This document shows, piece after piece, positions 11,042 through 22,916 of a stretch of 64,000 bases of DNA. Origin of the DNA: Pinus tabuliformis (taxonomy: Eukaryota; Streptophyta; Pinopsida; Pinales; Pinaceae); contig CM062805.1 in the NCBI GenBank assembly GCA_031772625.1, positions 516,564,102 to 516,628,101 on the forward strand, written 5' to 3'. The number at the start of each line of letters is the position of its first letter. Position 1 is the stretch's first letter. Position numbers and translations under genes: made by a program. The notes below the pieces were generated by a model. That model did no database searches. It saw only the letters and a list, made by a program, of their open reading frames with translations, and had not been told where the DNA came from.

Positions 11042-12044
11042 TTGAGTCCCTTCTTTAAAATGGCACCATATCTTAGAGTTGAAGACGGGTTGGATGGTGC
11101 CCTCAATCTCCAATCTTGGAATACTAGAATACTGCTAATTTTGGAAGAGAATGAACTTCAGGAAAATGTGGAAAAATTCATATCAAAACTAGAGGGATCT
11201 GAAGAGAAAGTTAAATATAAGAAGAATGAAGTTAAGGCCTAAAATAATCTTGGTATATTCAATTAAACATCACTTGATTCCTCATGTAGTTGGATTTAAG
11301 ACTTCCAAGGAAATATTTTTTTCACTAATGAAATTATATGCAAGAAACAATACCAGCATAAAAGTAGCTTTGAAAAATTATCTTTGTAACATCACAATGA
11401 CTAAACTAGGCTTTTTTGTCTCATATCTTATGAATATCTCACAATTCAAAGACGAGTTTGTAGCCATTGAAGACAATATTGAATATCCAAAAATTGTTTC
11501 AATTACTATCAATAGATTTCCATCATCATGGGAACCATTTATTCAAGGAATCTATGCACAATCAAAACTACCCACATTTGATGAGCTATGGGTTGATTAT
11601 GTTCAAGAAGAGTCAACATTGTCATTTAGAAATAACTCGCAAACTCCTTAGATTGAATAAACATAAACCCTTGCATCTTATACTAGAAAAGGAAGGGGAA
11701 GAAGGAACTTTTATAATTTTGAAAAAAAGGACTTTGGAAAATTTAGTAATAAGAATTCAGGTAGAAGACATGCTCACACTCAAGATAAGAAAAATAAGGA
11801 CATGTCAAAAGTGAAGTGTTTCAATCGTCAAAATTTTGGACATTATGCAACCAATTTCCCAGAAAGGAAAAAGAACAAAAGGGAGCATGCATCAACAACC
11901 AATGTTGAAAATAATGATGATGAGCAACCACCTCAAAAAAATTCAAAAGAAATTTTCCTTAAAATCTGTCAAGAAATTGACGAATCCCCTCTAAATTCAA
12001 CTTTTTTTCTTGTATGCCTTGATTATGAACCTTATTTTATATAA
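11042..12044 (+). pseudogene. gag: Copia gag remnant with UBN2-like capsid and decayed zinc knuckle
   Basis: Overlapping plus-strand frames carry the pattern of a plant Copia gag. The N-terminal part has a LQSWNTRILLILEENEL segment; the middle has NYLCNITMT, SYLMNISQFKDEF and FPSSWEPFIQGI phrases typical of UBN2-type gag. Near 11810-11870 lies a decayed CCHC-like segment (CFNRQNFGHYATNFP). It is broken several times. No protease motif follows. Confidence 0.75.
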
Positions 12045-13600
12045 CCCCCCTAAGTGAGGTTCATGAATAATCAAGTTTACTTCAAAAGCACTACGTTTAC
12101 ATAGGTTGCAACATAAGAAAGTGTAGAAACTTTGAATAATATGACACTTATTCACAGAGATTATCCCGATTATACACTATTGCAGAATACATGCATAATA
12201 CATAACCTCCTCTACGTTAATCATCAATTTAGCAGCATTAAAAACAATGAAACATCAATCGCATGCACACATTAACACAGTATATAACCCGGGGAAAGCA
12301 TACAGTTGAAAACCCCACACTATCTTTATATTATAGTGATTGAGAACATGTAACAATACATAGTACAATACTCCTCACAATTACTCAGTACTATCTCCAC
12401 CTGTTACACACAAAACTAGCTCAGATCTGATCAATCACAACTCAAATCTCCTACACTGCTTTGTCTGCCTCCACTGCACAATCCTGCAAGAGAATCACGT
12501 GAGCACAAGCTACAATTTCCTTGATATTGGCGCACACCGCGCAGTCCTCATTGGCATAACTCAATCCCATGCATATGCAAAATCTCATGCACAACTGATA
12601 GTCACAACTCACCCTTTCACTTACCTCTAACACCTGTCTCTATTGAACTGTCCATGCACTGAGTTAACTGATGTATTATTTAGTTGCTTTATGAGTTAAT
12701 AATTAGTGAATTAATTAACAATCAATTCACACAACTCATCACTAGTGTATTCTTTAGTTAGACTAAATACAACTAGTTCAACTAAGTCAAATTGAACACA
12801 ACTCCATCAACTCCACATCCAACTCCACAGAATTCACATGCATGAGTTCTAATTGAAGTCCTCCATGCAATAGCTCAACTAACATATAAGAAACCACCTG
12901 ATTCCTTCTGTCAGTTGCATGTGCCACATCCGTAGCTCAAACTAAAGTGCTCCAAGAGAATAAGATAATGTTTAGAGTCCAAATATTACTAGGGGCTAAT
13001 AATATTTGACTGTTTCTATTTTTTACCTAGCAGTCTAAAAATAGACTCTGATCACTCCACTGTGAACCAAAAATAGAAGTCCATCTATTTTTCCCAACAT
13101 GATCAATCATCCATAAACAACATCCTGCAACTCATAGACCATGATCCATATGTCTAAAAATAGGCATAGTCTAAAAATAGACTTTGCGCCAAAAATAGCC
13201 TGCGGGCCCACTTAGTGAAGGTGACTTCTTTTCACTAAGCTCCATCATCTTGTTGCATTTTCAACAGAAAGTATAAGGAAAGTTTGTAATAATAATAATT
13301 AGATATTGATGTGAAGATGTGATGGTTTATATATGTGGTGTAGTACTAAGGGTTTGTGTAGCACTGATAGACTTGAAAGAGGGGTAACTTGTTGTTAAAT
13401 ACAATACAAAGCACTCATCCTTGCACCTACAATACTATGTTATGGCAGAATTTTTTCCATTTCATAGAAAATGAATTCACTAAGTTCAATGACTACAAAT
13501 AGATAGGAGAGTTTGAGGCATTATTGTAATACCAAATTTGAGTATGAGGATGAGCATATATCTCAAAAATATACAATGAATATAAACTTTATAATGTTGC
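12045..13600. other. No gene seen: AT-rich stretch with short palindromes, possibly an inserted LTR
   Basis: This stretch separates gag from the integrase scrap and shows no coding. It resembles LTR or leader sequence (phrases such as CCCGGGGAAAGCATACAG and GAAAACCCC near 12290) and may be a separate insertion ending near TTTTCAACA at about 13264. I could not set both edges. It contains two copies of AGTCTAAAAATAGACT (13032 and 13168) and a hairpin with 9-bp arms, CTTAGTGAA and TTCACTAAG, near 13208-13240. Confidence 0.4.
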
Positions 13601-13602
13601 AG

Positions 13603-13685
13603 ATGGACTTCATTGATTTCTACAAGGAAGAAAGAATCAAGAGGGAGTTGACAACTCCCTACAAACCTCATAAATTTCCTTCTTA
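13603..13685 (+). pseudogene. Scrap of Copia integrase
   Basis: A short plus-strand translation contains DFYKEERIKRELTTPYKPH, closely matching the conserved Copia integrase segment that usually reads FCxxxGIxRxxTTPYTPQ. The rest of integrase is not recognisable nearby. It lies inside the element bounded by the LTRs at 10014 and 14766 and on the same strand. Confidence 0.7.
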
Positions 13686-14756
13686 ATCAAGAGATAATTT
13701 CTTCATAACTTTTTTCCCTTGATTATTGTTATTTTTTGGTTAGCCTATTATGTTTTTATCTTTTTTCTTGGTTATAATTGTTTCTTTCATGGCCTCCTAG
13801 ATGAGATTTGCAAGTACCTCGTGAAGGTTGTCAAGGAAATGATTCTAGCAGCATTGGGAAGAATGAAGAAAAGTTTGTGACAATATAGTTCTCCAAGTAA
13901 GAGGGAGTAGCTACAATAGAAATAATTTCTTGCATGATAGAGGGTGTAGTAGGGGAAGGATTTACTTCTTTGATATAAAGGGAGTTTGGAATTAGATATT
14001 GAAAATGAAGGGCCATATTTGTTCAATTTATCACTTTCAAGATACACTATTTCTTGGGATTGGAGATTCATATTTGGTGAAACCCATAATATATAGGAAG
14101 TTGATTGTATTAGTGATATCACAAGTTATAAAGAAATGTGGATTTATAAACTAGAAGGACATGCTTGGGTCACTTCATTTGAAGCATGAAGAAGTAGAGC
14201 TCCAATATATATCTACATATAAGTAGAATGTGGAAAAAATGTGAGCCTAGTTTGATGCTAATTGTCTCCATATTTAGAAGGAAACAATGAGGTCTCATAT
14301 ATTCACCTTTGAAGGAAGACAGATTTGGCTAAGTCAATCAGAGGTAAATGTTCCAGGAAAATTATAGGATTGGAAAGATCTTCTTCTTAGAAGCCAAAAG
14401 GATTTAGTTGCTAGAAGGACTTGGCTATGTTGATTGAAGGAGATAGATGTATTTCACCTTTTAAGCTAGAAGGACTTGGCTAGGTCATAAAAGGATTTGA
14501 CCAAAAGGTTTAATAGTCCAAAGGAAAATTCTCTCTAAATAAAAAATTTAGATGCCTAGGCTAGGTCATGACTAGAGGAGATTTATACATTTTTCCTAGG
14601 GAGCCATAAAGGACCTTGGTCAACTCTAGATGTATTAGGAGATACATTTCCCACTCCAAGATGGATTCATAGACATGCATCAACAATCTCATTATCTCTT
14701 CTTAAAGAAGGAATTTCCGCAAGAGAGATCTATTGCAAAAGAATATGTCCCTCACT
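13686..14756. other. No gene recognised; 3' part of the decayed Copia
   Basis: No motif of RT or RNase H could be found. The plus strand repeats phrases such as AGAAGGACTTGGCTA and GACTTGGCTAGGTCA several times between 14140 and 14620. It is probably the decayed 3' region of the element. Confidence 0.45.
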
Positions 14757-14765
14757 AAGAGGGAG
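14757..14765 (+). other. Polypurine tract
   Basis: AAGAGGGAG lies directly before the 3' LTR start, where the plus-strand primer of an LTR element is expected. Confidence 0.65.
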
Positions 14766-15149
14766 TTTTGATTTTGTAGCATCGGGAGGTATCTCTGCAT
14801 GATAAAATGCCCCTAAGATGGCCAAATAAAATTATTTATTTTTGGGCTCCATATATACCCAAATAATCAATTTCCCCCACTACAAAGGAGTGTGAATTTT
14901 GGTCAAAATGTCAAACATTTGACTAATATAAAAACACAAGATGACCTCCACATTTGGAACAATTATACCAACACACATTCTTCTATTTTTTTATCCACAT
15001 GTGTGAAGTCAAAGAGGAAGAAATCTAAAGGTTCACCAAAATAAATAGGCTTTGATTTGACCAAGTTTGACATGCTTTGTTTGACTAAGATTCTGCTAAG
15101 TTTGACTAAAATTTTGACTGAGTTTGACCACTAAAAAATGGCCAAGTTT
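14766..15149 (+). repeat. Truncated 3' LTR of the decayed Copia
   Basis: This matches 10014 to about 10410 in order (GCATC..GAGGTAT, TTTTTGGGCT, TTTGACTAATATAAAAACACA, CCTCCACATTTGG, CAACACACATT). The match stops after CCAAGTTT at 15149 and the remaining roughly 520 bp are missing. Confidence 0.85.
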
Positions 15150-15998
15150 CATTCTGCACTTTTTCATCCTTACTGCTCAATTCAGTGCAATCTTCCACCT
15201 CGATTTTATACAGGTTCTTCACTCGAACCCTAGTATGATTCACTTTCTCGGTAGATGTGTCATTAAAATTCTTTCCCTTTACTAAAAATAACATCATAGC
15301 CTCTATCCTCCAATACTGCTACTAGAACCCCAATACGATTCACTTTCTCAGTAGATATGTGTCACAAAAAGGCTTTCTCTTTACTGAAAATAACATCATA
15401 TCCTGTATCCTCAAATACTGCTACAAAGATCAGTTTCTTCTTCAGCTCAAGTACAAAAATAACAACTTTGAGGCGAGGAGGAGAGTCTTTCTCTCTCTCA
15501 AAGGTAACAATACCAATTCTTGTAGCATTGTACCTCCCATCATCCCTATTTCGATATGCATCTGAATATCCTTCTCCTCCAGGCTACTAAAAAATTCCTT
15601 AAACCTTGTCATATGGAATGAGGCACCAGAATCAAGGTACCACACACTCCCCATAACAGTGTTGGTCATGCATGCTATTAGGGTGAAGTCTAATTCGAAT
15701 TGTGAAGCTAGTGTTTCACCTCCTACTCTTCTTGAAGACTTCTTGGTAGACTTCTTGTGCGGACATTTTGTTGTATAGTGCCTATATTTGTGGCAGTGGA
15801 AGCATTTTATCTTGCTCAAGTCTTTCATCTTCTTGCTATTTTCATGTTTTATTTATGTCTTCTTTCCTTTTCCATTCTTCCACTTCCCAAATGTTGAAGC
15901 CTCAGAAATCATTGCTACAACATGAGGGAAAAACCACCTGATCTGGACCTTGGTTAGCAACTTCTTTTCCATTTGGTGTAGTGGCTCCGACTGGGGGT
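15150..15998 (-). mobile_element. Copia fragment: gag end, protease and pre-integrase part
   Basis: The minus-strand frame at 15828-15442 has a zinc knuckle, CFHCHKYRHYTTKCP, followed by the Copia protease active site, WYLDSGASFHMT. Further left is a pre-integrase segment (VKNLYKIEVEDCTELSS near 15190-15230). No LTR or primer site goes with it, so it is a fragment with both ends lost. It is broken, with a few breaks and a tandem duplication inside. The right edge is approximate. Confidence 0.75.
15225..15424. repeat. Tandem duplication, about 100-bp unit, two copies
   Basis: Both copies run from GAACCC, through GATTCACTTTCTC, GTAGATATGT and AATAACATCATA, to AATACTGCTAC. They differ at roughly an eighth of positions. 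The duplication lies within the Copia fragment. Confidence 0.8.
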
Positions 15999-16800
15999 AA
16001 TGGGATCAGTTTCCAAGAAAATATTTTGATATTGTTGATGGGGTGATATATGATGTAACGGGGGAATGATTAAGCTAAATGTAATCTAATCTAAACTACT
16101 AAACAAATGCATATATCCTAGTTTAAGCACTATTTAACTATAAATATACCCAGGAATTAAATAAAGTATGCGATCTACAATAATGTCCTATAGCAATTGG
16201 TAATAAAGATCATTCAACTACAATAAGAAGTGAAATCGTTTAACAGTAATCGTTTTGGATAAATAGTTAGCCAAAACGATTGTGAAAGATATATCACATA
16301 TAAATCGTTCATGTATTCAGAATAAAGTCAAAACCAACATCATAAAAAAGTGCAATAATGCTAACTCTAATTTATACTTTCACTCATAAAACAATTGAAA
16401 GAAGAATTATTGCCTGATACATAAATAAAACAAGGTCGTAAGATAACAGTACCATATATGACAAGTCTTGCTCATGTGCTTAAGCAATATTGACCTAATT
16501 TCAATCAATCCAACATATTCTAAGAGTACAAAAGTGCATTTTAGTAGAGCATGCTAGACATTTAAGAGAAAATAGATCATGTTCCATTCATTCCATCAAA
16601 ACCTCCTCAAAGGTACATAAGTGCATGTTTTGAAGAATGTTTCTGATAAAATTTCTAGACCCCTCTCTAAATGCATGAGACGAGTTTAAATACTAAACTA
16701 TAGGTCCTAAAATAGATTATTACAAAAATAGTTGAGGCGGTTTACACGAACTTCCTCAGACTATGCAAAAATAAAAATAAAACTAAGTGACTAACTCCTT
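15999..16800. other. No gene seen
   Basis: AT-rich sequence lacking frames of note. A loose repeat of AATCGTTT and AAAACGATT lies near 16225-16310. I cannot assign it. Confidence 0.4.
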
Positions 16801-19800
16801 TGCATTCGATCTTTGAGATTGCAAATATCTGTCATTTGCTTGAGCTGCATTGGTTGGCTGATCGCTGATTTCAACTACCCAACAAATATAACATTTGTTA
16901 GTGATGGCACCATTTTTTGTGTGGAGGTAGTTAAGCATCGCAAGGTCATCCACTGGTTGTATGGTTTCACTAAGAATTGCAAATTTTCTTCCTAGTTTAG
17001 CTTGCTCATTTGTTTGATCACCTCCTCCTTTTCCTTCATTGCCTGCCTAAACTATTGCTCTAACAGTTTGACATTTGGAAGAAACCCTCGTGCAGATTCT
17101 GCGACCAAGTTGGCACCATGCATATTTTCATTGATGGCTTCAATGATGTTGTTTGTTGCTGTTGTCATGACCATTGTTTCCCTTTCTCCTTTCTTGAGCC
17201 GAGAATCTCGATATGTAAACAACATGTCTTTATGTGATTCCTCCATCTTTGGCAGATCAACCTTTCTCCCTTCTTTTGATTCTTTCCAAGTGATAAAGTC
17301 AGAAATATTTTTATAGATTTCATCATACTCAAGTCTCATGTCGACAACTTGTCTTGTTAGCTTATCACTAATCTCGCAATAAGGACTTATTATAGAACTT
17401 TCTTTTGTTGCATTACTTGGGAGTTAAGGCTGAGTGCTTCCTTTATGAACTCATAGATTTGCAGATTGTCTTTATACTTATCTTTCATGGCTTGTATCCA
17501 TGCATCTATTTCCACTAGGATGGCCTAATGTTTTATTTGCATCTATTCAAATTCCTACTGGATATAGGCTACTTGTAATTCTACTTGTTGATTAGATTTC
17601 TCCTGAGCTAATTGTTGCTCCAAGAGCAGAATATTTTGTACCTTTTCTCTAAGCATCATTTGGACCTTTGTTACTTTTTCAATAGTTGTCATAGCATAGA
17701 CTCCTGCAAATTGCGACAGTCTTGTGAGGTTTTTAGATGGGTCCATGGGCGAGTCTTTCCATACAATGTCCATTTGGTTCATTGTCGGGAGTCGTAATAA
17801 CTACAACATCTAGCTACCTTTTCTTCCTTTGTCTCTTAACGATAGCTTTGTGGGAAGGACTATAAAACACATCTCATGGAGGAATTTCCTCAATTCTCAA
17901 AATAATTTCTAAAGTGGGAGTGGCAGGAATGAGCTCCACATCCTGAGTGCCTACAATTTTCTTCACTATTATTTCTTGAGTTGACTTGTGTTGTGGAGTC
18001 TATATCACAGATATTTGTTCATATGTATGAAGCTTCTTGTTGAATTTTCCCATTCCTTTTCCAAATCAATAACTGGAGGTTTTTCTAACTAAGTGGAAGT
18101 AGAGTGAATTTATTCATGTTTCTTTGTCGAGGTTTGATTAGCTATTTCCTTTGTAGTTTCGACTGTTTCCTTTTTAGACTCTTTATTTTTATTGCCTCCC
18201 CCATTTTGAGACTATTTCTCTGAGTTCTCTGGCTCATGAGTAGATCTCTCTTGGGTCTCTGCTTTGGAATTCTCTTTGGAGCTATCCTCCAAGCTTACAT
18301 TGGGAGTTGGCTCCCTTATTGGTTCAGTCTGTAGTATGTCCAATGGGACCTTCAATAATATCCTCTTTCTATACACATGAAAAACTTCAACATCCTCTGG
18401 GGAAAAAATTAGTGATGCCATATGCGTCACATCTAAAAATGTTTCTTTCTGTAGGAAGAGGTCATCGAAGGCGTCTTTCTCATGGGTGAATGGTTTCACT
18501 TTCACCATAGTAGTGAAGTCTTTAGCAAGTGCCATTTAGGTCATATTGCCTTCCTAGGAATGTAGCTAATTTCATAGATTTCATAATCTATGCCTCTTTG
18601 CATGCACGTCAAAAATCATGTAGTGAAAATGCACCACATTGCAATGGAAATGTAGGCCAAATGGCCTTCTTCTGTTCTTTCATCCCTTTGCTCAACCCAA
18701 CTTACCTTGTCCTTTGATAGGATATCTCCCTGGCCATTAAGTTGTCAGGAACATAGTATGGGAGGACATGTGGTGAAGCAGTTCTCCCAAATACTCTGAT
18801 ATAGGTAAATGTCTCCTCCCCAAACCATCTGGCTATAGGTAAGATATCCACTTCAGCTTCTTTGAAAAATCTAGGGGCCATTGTGTCGTAGAGTTTTTTA
18901 TGGATGGGCATCATAACTCCTTGACAAATCTTGTAAAAATGGGGGTGAAACTAAGACTCCCACAAACTCTTATGGTACACATGGATATGAAGTGGGTCTT
19001 GCACAGTCCACTTCCATCCCATAATAGGAAATTTAGAGCTAAAACAAATTGTGTCCATTACAAAGGAACTCATGAAAAATGGGGAATAACCCCTTAAAGA
19101 GGGACTCCTCCCTCTCCTATACTCCATAATGGATTTTTCCAAATTATCAAACAAACTTTGAGCCCAATTCATTATTGTTGCATTCACAGCTGCATCTATT
19201 AATGGCAGCCACTCCGGGGAAAATTTGGTACTATCGGTCTTACCGAACAATCTACATAGCATGGTTGCTATAAAACTATAAGGGGAAGAGATAGATGTCA
19301 TAGAATACATACCCATCTTATCCCGTTTGATCTTGCTTTTATTTTCTGTCCAGGCTCGTGTGACGTCTATCAGGTGTTCATTCTCCTTAGCAAATTTCTC
19401 GAGGAACTATTTATTGTAGAGCTTTTGTGCCTCTATTAAATTGTACATAAGTTGTAGGTTGTCGACTGAAAAAGATCCCATAACCTCTTTCCTACTATTC
19501 TTGAACTTTCTGTCTGAGACGTCCACCACATCAATTATCACCTTGACCATATCTATATATGGGATTATCTTCTACCTTGCGGCTATGCAGTGTAGAAACG
19601 AGCAACTCGTCTCAAAGTAGGAGGTGTCAGAGGAAACATGAGCATTGGCTGTGGCATTTGCTACCAAAGGCCTTGGTTTTTCTTCTTCTAACAAATCATA
19701 CATGGCTTCCCATGTTGAAGTTCCTCCGTCTCTACTACACATAGTACCAAAGAATAGAGGGATCATTTTTTACTTTTCAAACATGGCTGCTTTTCCCTTC

Positions 19801-19850
19801 TTCACCATTGATCCTAATGACTCTTGCTGCGGATTTTTCCTAGAATGAAA
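16801..19850 (-). pseudogene. Decayed plant transposon-associated frame (family not named)
   Basis: A run of minus-strand frames (19766-19572, 19316-18951, 18914-18702, 18535-18212, 17782-17555, 17339-17052) follows one another in direction and style and appears to be one decayed long protein. The part at 19316-18951 has SPYSFIATMLCRLFGKT, MNWAQSLFDNLEKSI and SSFVMDTICFSSKFPIMGW. The C-terminal parts are acidic and helical. The same ordering occurs in the plus-strand frame at 25.5-26.1 kb. It resembles what databases call putative plant transposon proteins, from memory only. The function is unknown. The Gypsy at 19873 interrupts whatever lay upstream. Confidence 0.5.
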
Positions 19851-19872
19851 CAAAGAAGATGCTATCAAATAG

Positions 19873-21004
19873 TGTGACACAGGTAAGTTCCCTCTGTGGA
19901 CAGAGGTAACCCCTCTAGCCCTAGAGTGGGTCTAGTCACTGCACAGACAATATCAAAGCAAGATTCGTTAGAAAGTTGGTGTTATGAAGACCTACCTTCA
20001 ATCCAATGTTTGATGAAGTCCTCACCGTGTTGCTCCAGCTCTTCGTTCTTCTATTCATTCATACCTGAAAACAACAAGTAGAGAAACACCACAAACACAA
20101 ATAGAAAACAACCAAACAATCTACTTGAAGAGTCAAGGAACCTCAAGCTATCGACATATAATTTAACGCACGATATAGAAAACAAACTGTTGATTTGTAT
20201 TAATATAAATCAAAGTAAACTTACAACTGGGCCTTGACGTCGTAAGCCTCCTTGAAGGGTCCTATCGGTATGTCTCCGTAAGCATTTACTTGTGAACCAT
20301 CTCCCAAGGGAACATATGACTCTCTCTTCTATCCAAAAGGGTTGATACTAGAAAGCTCTCAAGCCAACTCTACTCAAGCATCTCTCAAATCACAACACAA
20401 ATGAGGCTACTTCCACACTCCAATAACACTCTCTACCTCTACTCCTCTCTTAGAAACTTGAAACTATCAAATTACATCTAGCTATCATTCCATTACATCC
20501 AAGCTAGCTGATGTTATTCATGGAGGAGATATTTATAGGAGGGAGAGGTCCCATAAGAGAAGGAAGGAAGAGCTTATCTCTTAGGGAGGTTGCACAAAAG
20601 GTGGAACAACTATCCCAGAGGAGAAAGGCGAGATCAACTGACCCAACAACCAGCCCTAGGACTGCCCATGAAGCAATTTCATCTATAATTTTCGACGAGT
20701 TGTTGAAAACCTTGCCAAATCTAGCTCGTCGCGGGTGCAACATAGGGACAGAGCGAAGACTTCACTAGGGCTAGTGTTAACTTGTCAATCTTTGCGAGGA
20801 GGATAACTTCTCACTCGCGCCAACCCAAAAACTTAGGTAAAAAGGGTCTTCTTCAGGGATAATGAAATGAGACACTCTTCCTGAGATTGCAAGGAAGGAA
20901 ATGATACATAGCTGGCAACATGACACAGCATAGATGTCAGTAATATGGATTGGCAGCATTCGGGATCAGGGAATGCAAAGTTGGTGAGAAATTACTGTGT
21001 AACA
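19873..21004 (-). repeat. 3' LTR of the 19.9-38.8 kb Gypsy, 1132 bp
   Basis: It starts TGTGACACAG and ends CTGTGTAACA, near-perfect inverted tips. It aligns end to end with 37672-38802. A TATAAATA box on the minus strand lies at 20530-20537, matched at 38329-38336. Confidence 0.9.
20530..20537 (-). promoter_or_regulatory. TATA box in the Gypsy LTR
   Basis: Minus-strand TATAAATA is conserved in both LTRs despite about 8% divergence between them (second copy 38329-38336). Downstream is a purine- and pyrimidine-rich stretch. Position and conservation suggest the LTR promoter. Confidence 0.5.
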
Positions 21005-21014
21005 GATGCCCCCT
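21005..21014 (-). other. Polypurine tract
   Basis: Minus-strand AGGGGGCATC directly abuts the 3' LTR, as expected for plus-strand priming in a Gypsy element. Confidence 0.6.
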
Positions 21015-22895
21015 AAATCATGAAGGCCGAGAGAGTAGGAGGGGTAAAATGCTTTACGAATCCATAACTGAAATAAAACGCCCTCATGGAGAACCTGTAG
21101 ATGCAAGTACAACTGATATCTTTCATACATGAGTACATAATGAAAGGAAATACATATGCATGAGGCATGGGCACACCCATCCAGAAGATAAACATAAATG
21201 GTCTGTGGTATGGATGCAACCATCCAATCAAAAGAGTCATGTATAAATAATCCACGCAACCTGGACTTGTGTAACCTGAGCCCAGGGTATTGAATCCTGA
21301 CCTATCCATCGTACAATTTCTAATATGCGAATAAATGTGTTGAACTCGAGCATACTAGAAAATCACTTGATTACCGACCAATGATGTGAACCGTTAACAA
21401 GCGCAAGAGAGACCACCAGTAATGTCAATGGTTCTCAAGGTACTTTTAGTATAATCCACAAAGTCTGAAGAATGGTCTGGAGTCGAATACTTGTAAAATC
21501 ACCTGATAGAATACCAATGATGCAAGTTTATCGTCGAGTGAAAAGAGCTTGCCATTGAGGCATGCAAGCTCCAAGGTACTAGAAAAGAGTCTCTAGGTCA
21601 ACTTCCCGAATAATGAGCTGAAGTTGATAGGAAGCAACTGGTCGAAGGAGGGCCATAATGTTTCCCACATCATCGACATGATACGAAGGAACAAGATGAT
21701 GGTGAATGAGACAAAGAATCTGGGGAAGGTGTGTAAGGCTACAAACTGTAGAAGGATTAAGCTCTTGGACATATCAGTGAAACAACTCCAGAATTTGGCA
21801 GCATTTTGGTACCAAGGGATCAAAGGTCATGACGATGCAGTAGGGATCAGACGGAATATGGAAAAATGAATAACCCAAAACCTGGAAGGCCAATGATAAA
21901 ATGAGGATATCCCAACCCGACAAGAAGTAGAAAGAGTGTCGATGTCCAAGAGCAACAAGCTGTCTTAATAACTAATACGATCAATAGAATGTTTCCAAAT
22001 TTTCCCCCTCCATTTCTGGCGAGTACCCAAATTATTTTTTTAAACACAATACTGAAGGGGATAGCATATTCTTGTAATGTAAGTTCATCCTTCGGATGAA
22101 TCTGACCTAGTGAGTTTCAATGAGACCTAGGAAGGAGAATCTCGATCTCATCATGGTGACAAGTCCAATGTCGTCAGGTTTTAACGAGTCTGACATATGT
22201 GAAACTCGAAGTCTTTTTCATATTTAGAGAGTTTGAAAAGGACATAGAAAAGAAAACTCCAAAGGTCCCTTTCGTAAATTTGTCCCTTGAACCCGAAAAG
22301 GTAGAAAATAATATTCAAGGGAACCTATTGACCATGGAAGATCAACATATACCTTTCTCATAAATAATCTATCCCAACCCAGAAAAGGGTTAAACGTATA
22401 CTGGGTTAGCGAGTTCAAAGCGACAAGAGCTCGGTGATCTTTTCATGTCTCGAGAGTCAGAAAAGAGCTTAAAGATGACCCCAAGAGGGACTTTTTTGTC
22501 TTTTTATCGAGCTCGAACAAAGTATAAAATACAACTTGCAGAGTAGTCATCAGGGTTCGCGAAACCTGTTGTTGCACAAAAACAAGCATAAGATCCATAT
22601 TTGATATAAAAATGCACGAAATAATCAAAAACCCTAATTTGACAAAAAAGGATTATAAAAGAGTCATTTGGTAAAAAGAAAATTACTTTTTACCATTTTA
22701 CCTCAGAGCTAAAATTTTACCCCTTTTCATTCGAAATTTCAATGGTCAAGTGAAGAAGGATCAACAACCTGTCAGCAAATTCGTCCGGTGCAGGTAAGCT
22801 CTAATCATTTTCCTGCATGTTTTCATCAATAATTTGTTGTTTTTGATGGTTGGAGCCACCCTTAAGGAAGATTTTAGGGCCGGAATATGCCCGGT
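21015..22895. other. No gene recognised between two Gypsy landmarks
   Basis: This lies between the purine tract of the outer Gypsy and the primer site of the LTR at 22917. It holds only short frames without motifs. A recurring phrase around GAGTTTGAAAAGGACATAG and GAGAGTCAGAAAAGAG (22210-22460) loosely resembles 35890-36030 in the 5' leader of the outer Gypsy. It may be untranslated 3' sequence of the outer element, leader of the second element, or both. Confidence 0.4.
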
Positions 22896-22914
22896 GGTCA
22901 TTGCGAGTCGCCAA
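22896..22914 (-). other. Primer-binding site of a second Gypsy
   Basis: On the minus strand TTGGCGACTC follows the LTR end after the two-base spacer AG, exactly as at 37669. The rest of the site has diverged. This marks 22917-25022 as a 5' LTR rather than a solo LTR. Confidence 0.6.
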
Positions 22915-22916
22915 CT

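Larger units (their letters stand above)
10014..15149 (+). mobile_element. Decayed Copia element with truncated 3' LTR
   Basis: Order on the plus strand: 5' LTR (10014-10936), primer site, gag (11042-12044), a stretch without recognisable coding, an integrase scrap (13603-13685), a purine tract (14757-14765) and the first 384 bp of the 3' LTR. The two LTR copies match clearly but with many differences, so the insertion is old. Most of pol is absent or unrecognisable. The element is broken many times. Its right end stops where a different Copia fragment starts, so no target duplication can be read. Confidence 0.8.

Noticed and set aside
13208-13240. Hairpin as a bacterial-type terminator
   Set aside because: The window is plainly plant retrotransposon DNA; a hairpin here has no terminator context.
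20966-21309. Two minus-strand frames of 97-98 codons
   Set aside because: One crosses the LTR boundary, and the sequence is Cys-, Tyr- and Phe-rich without motifs; chance frames.
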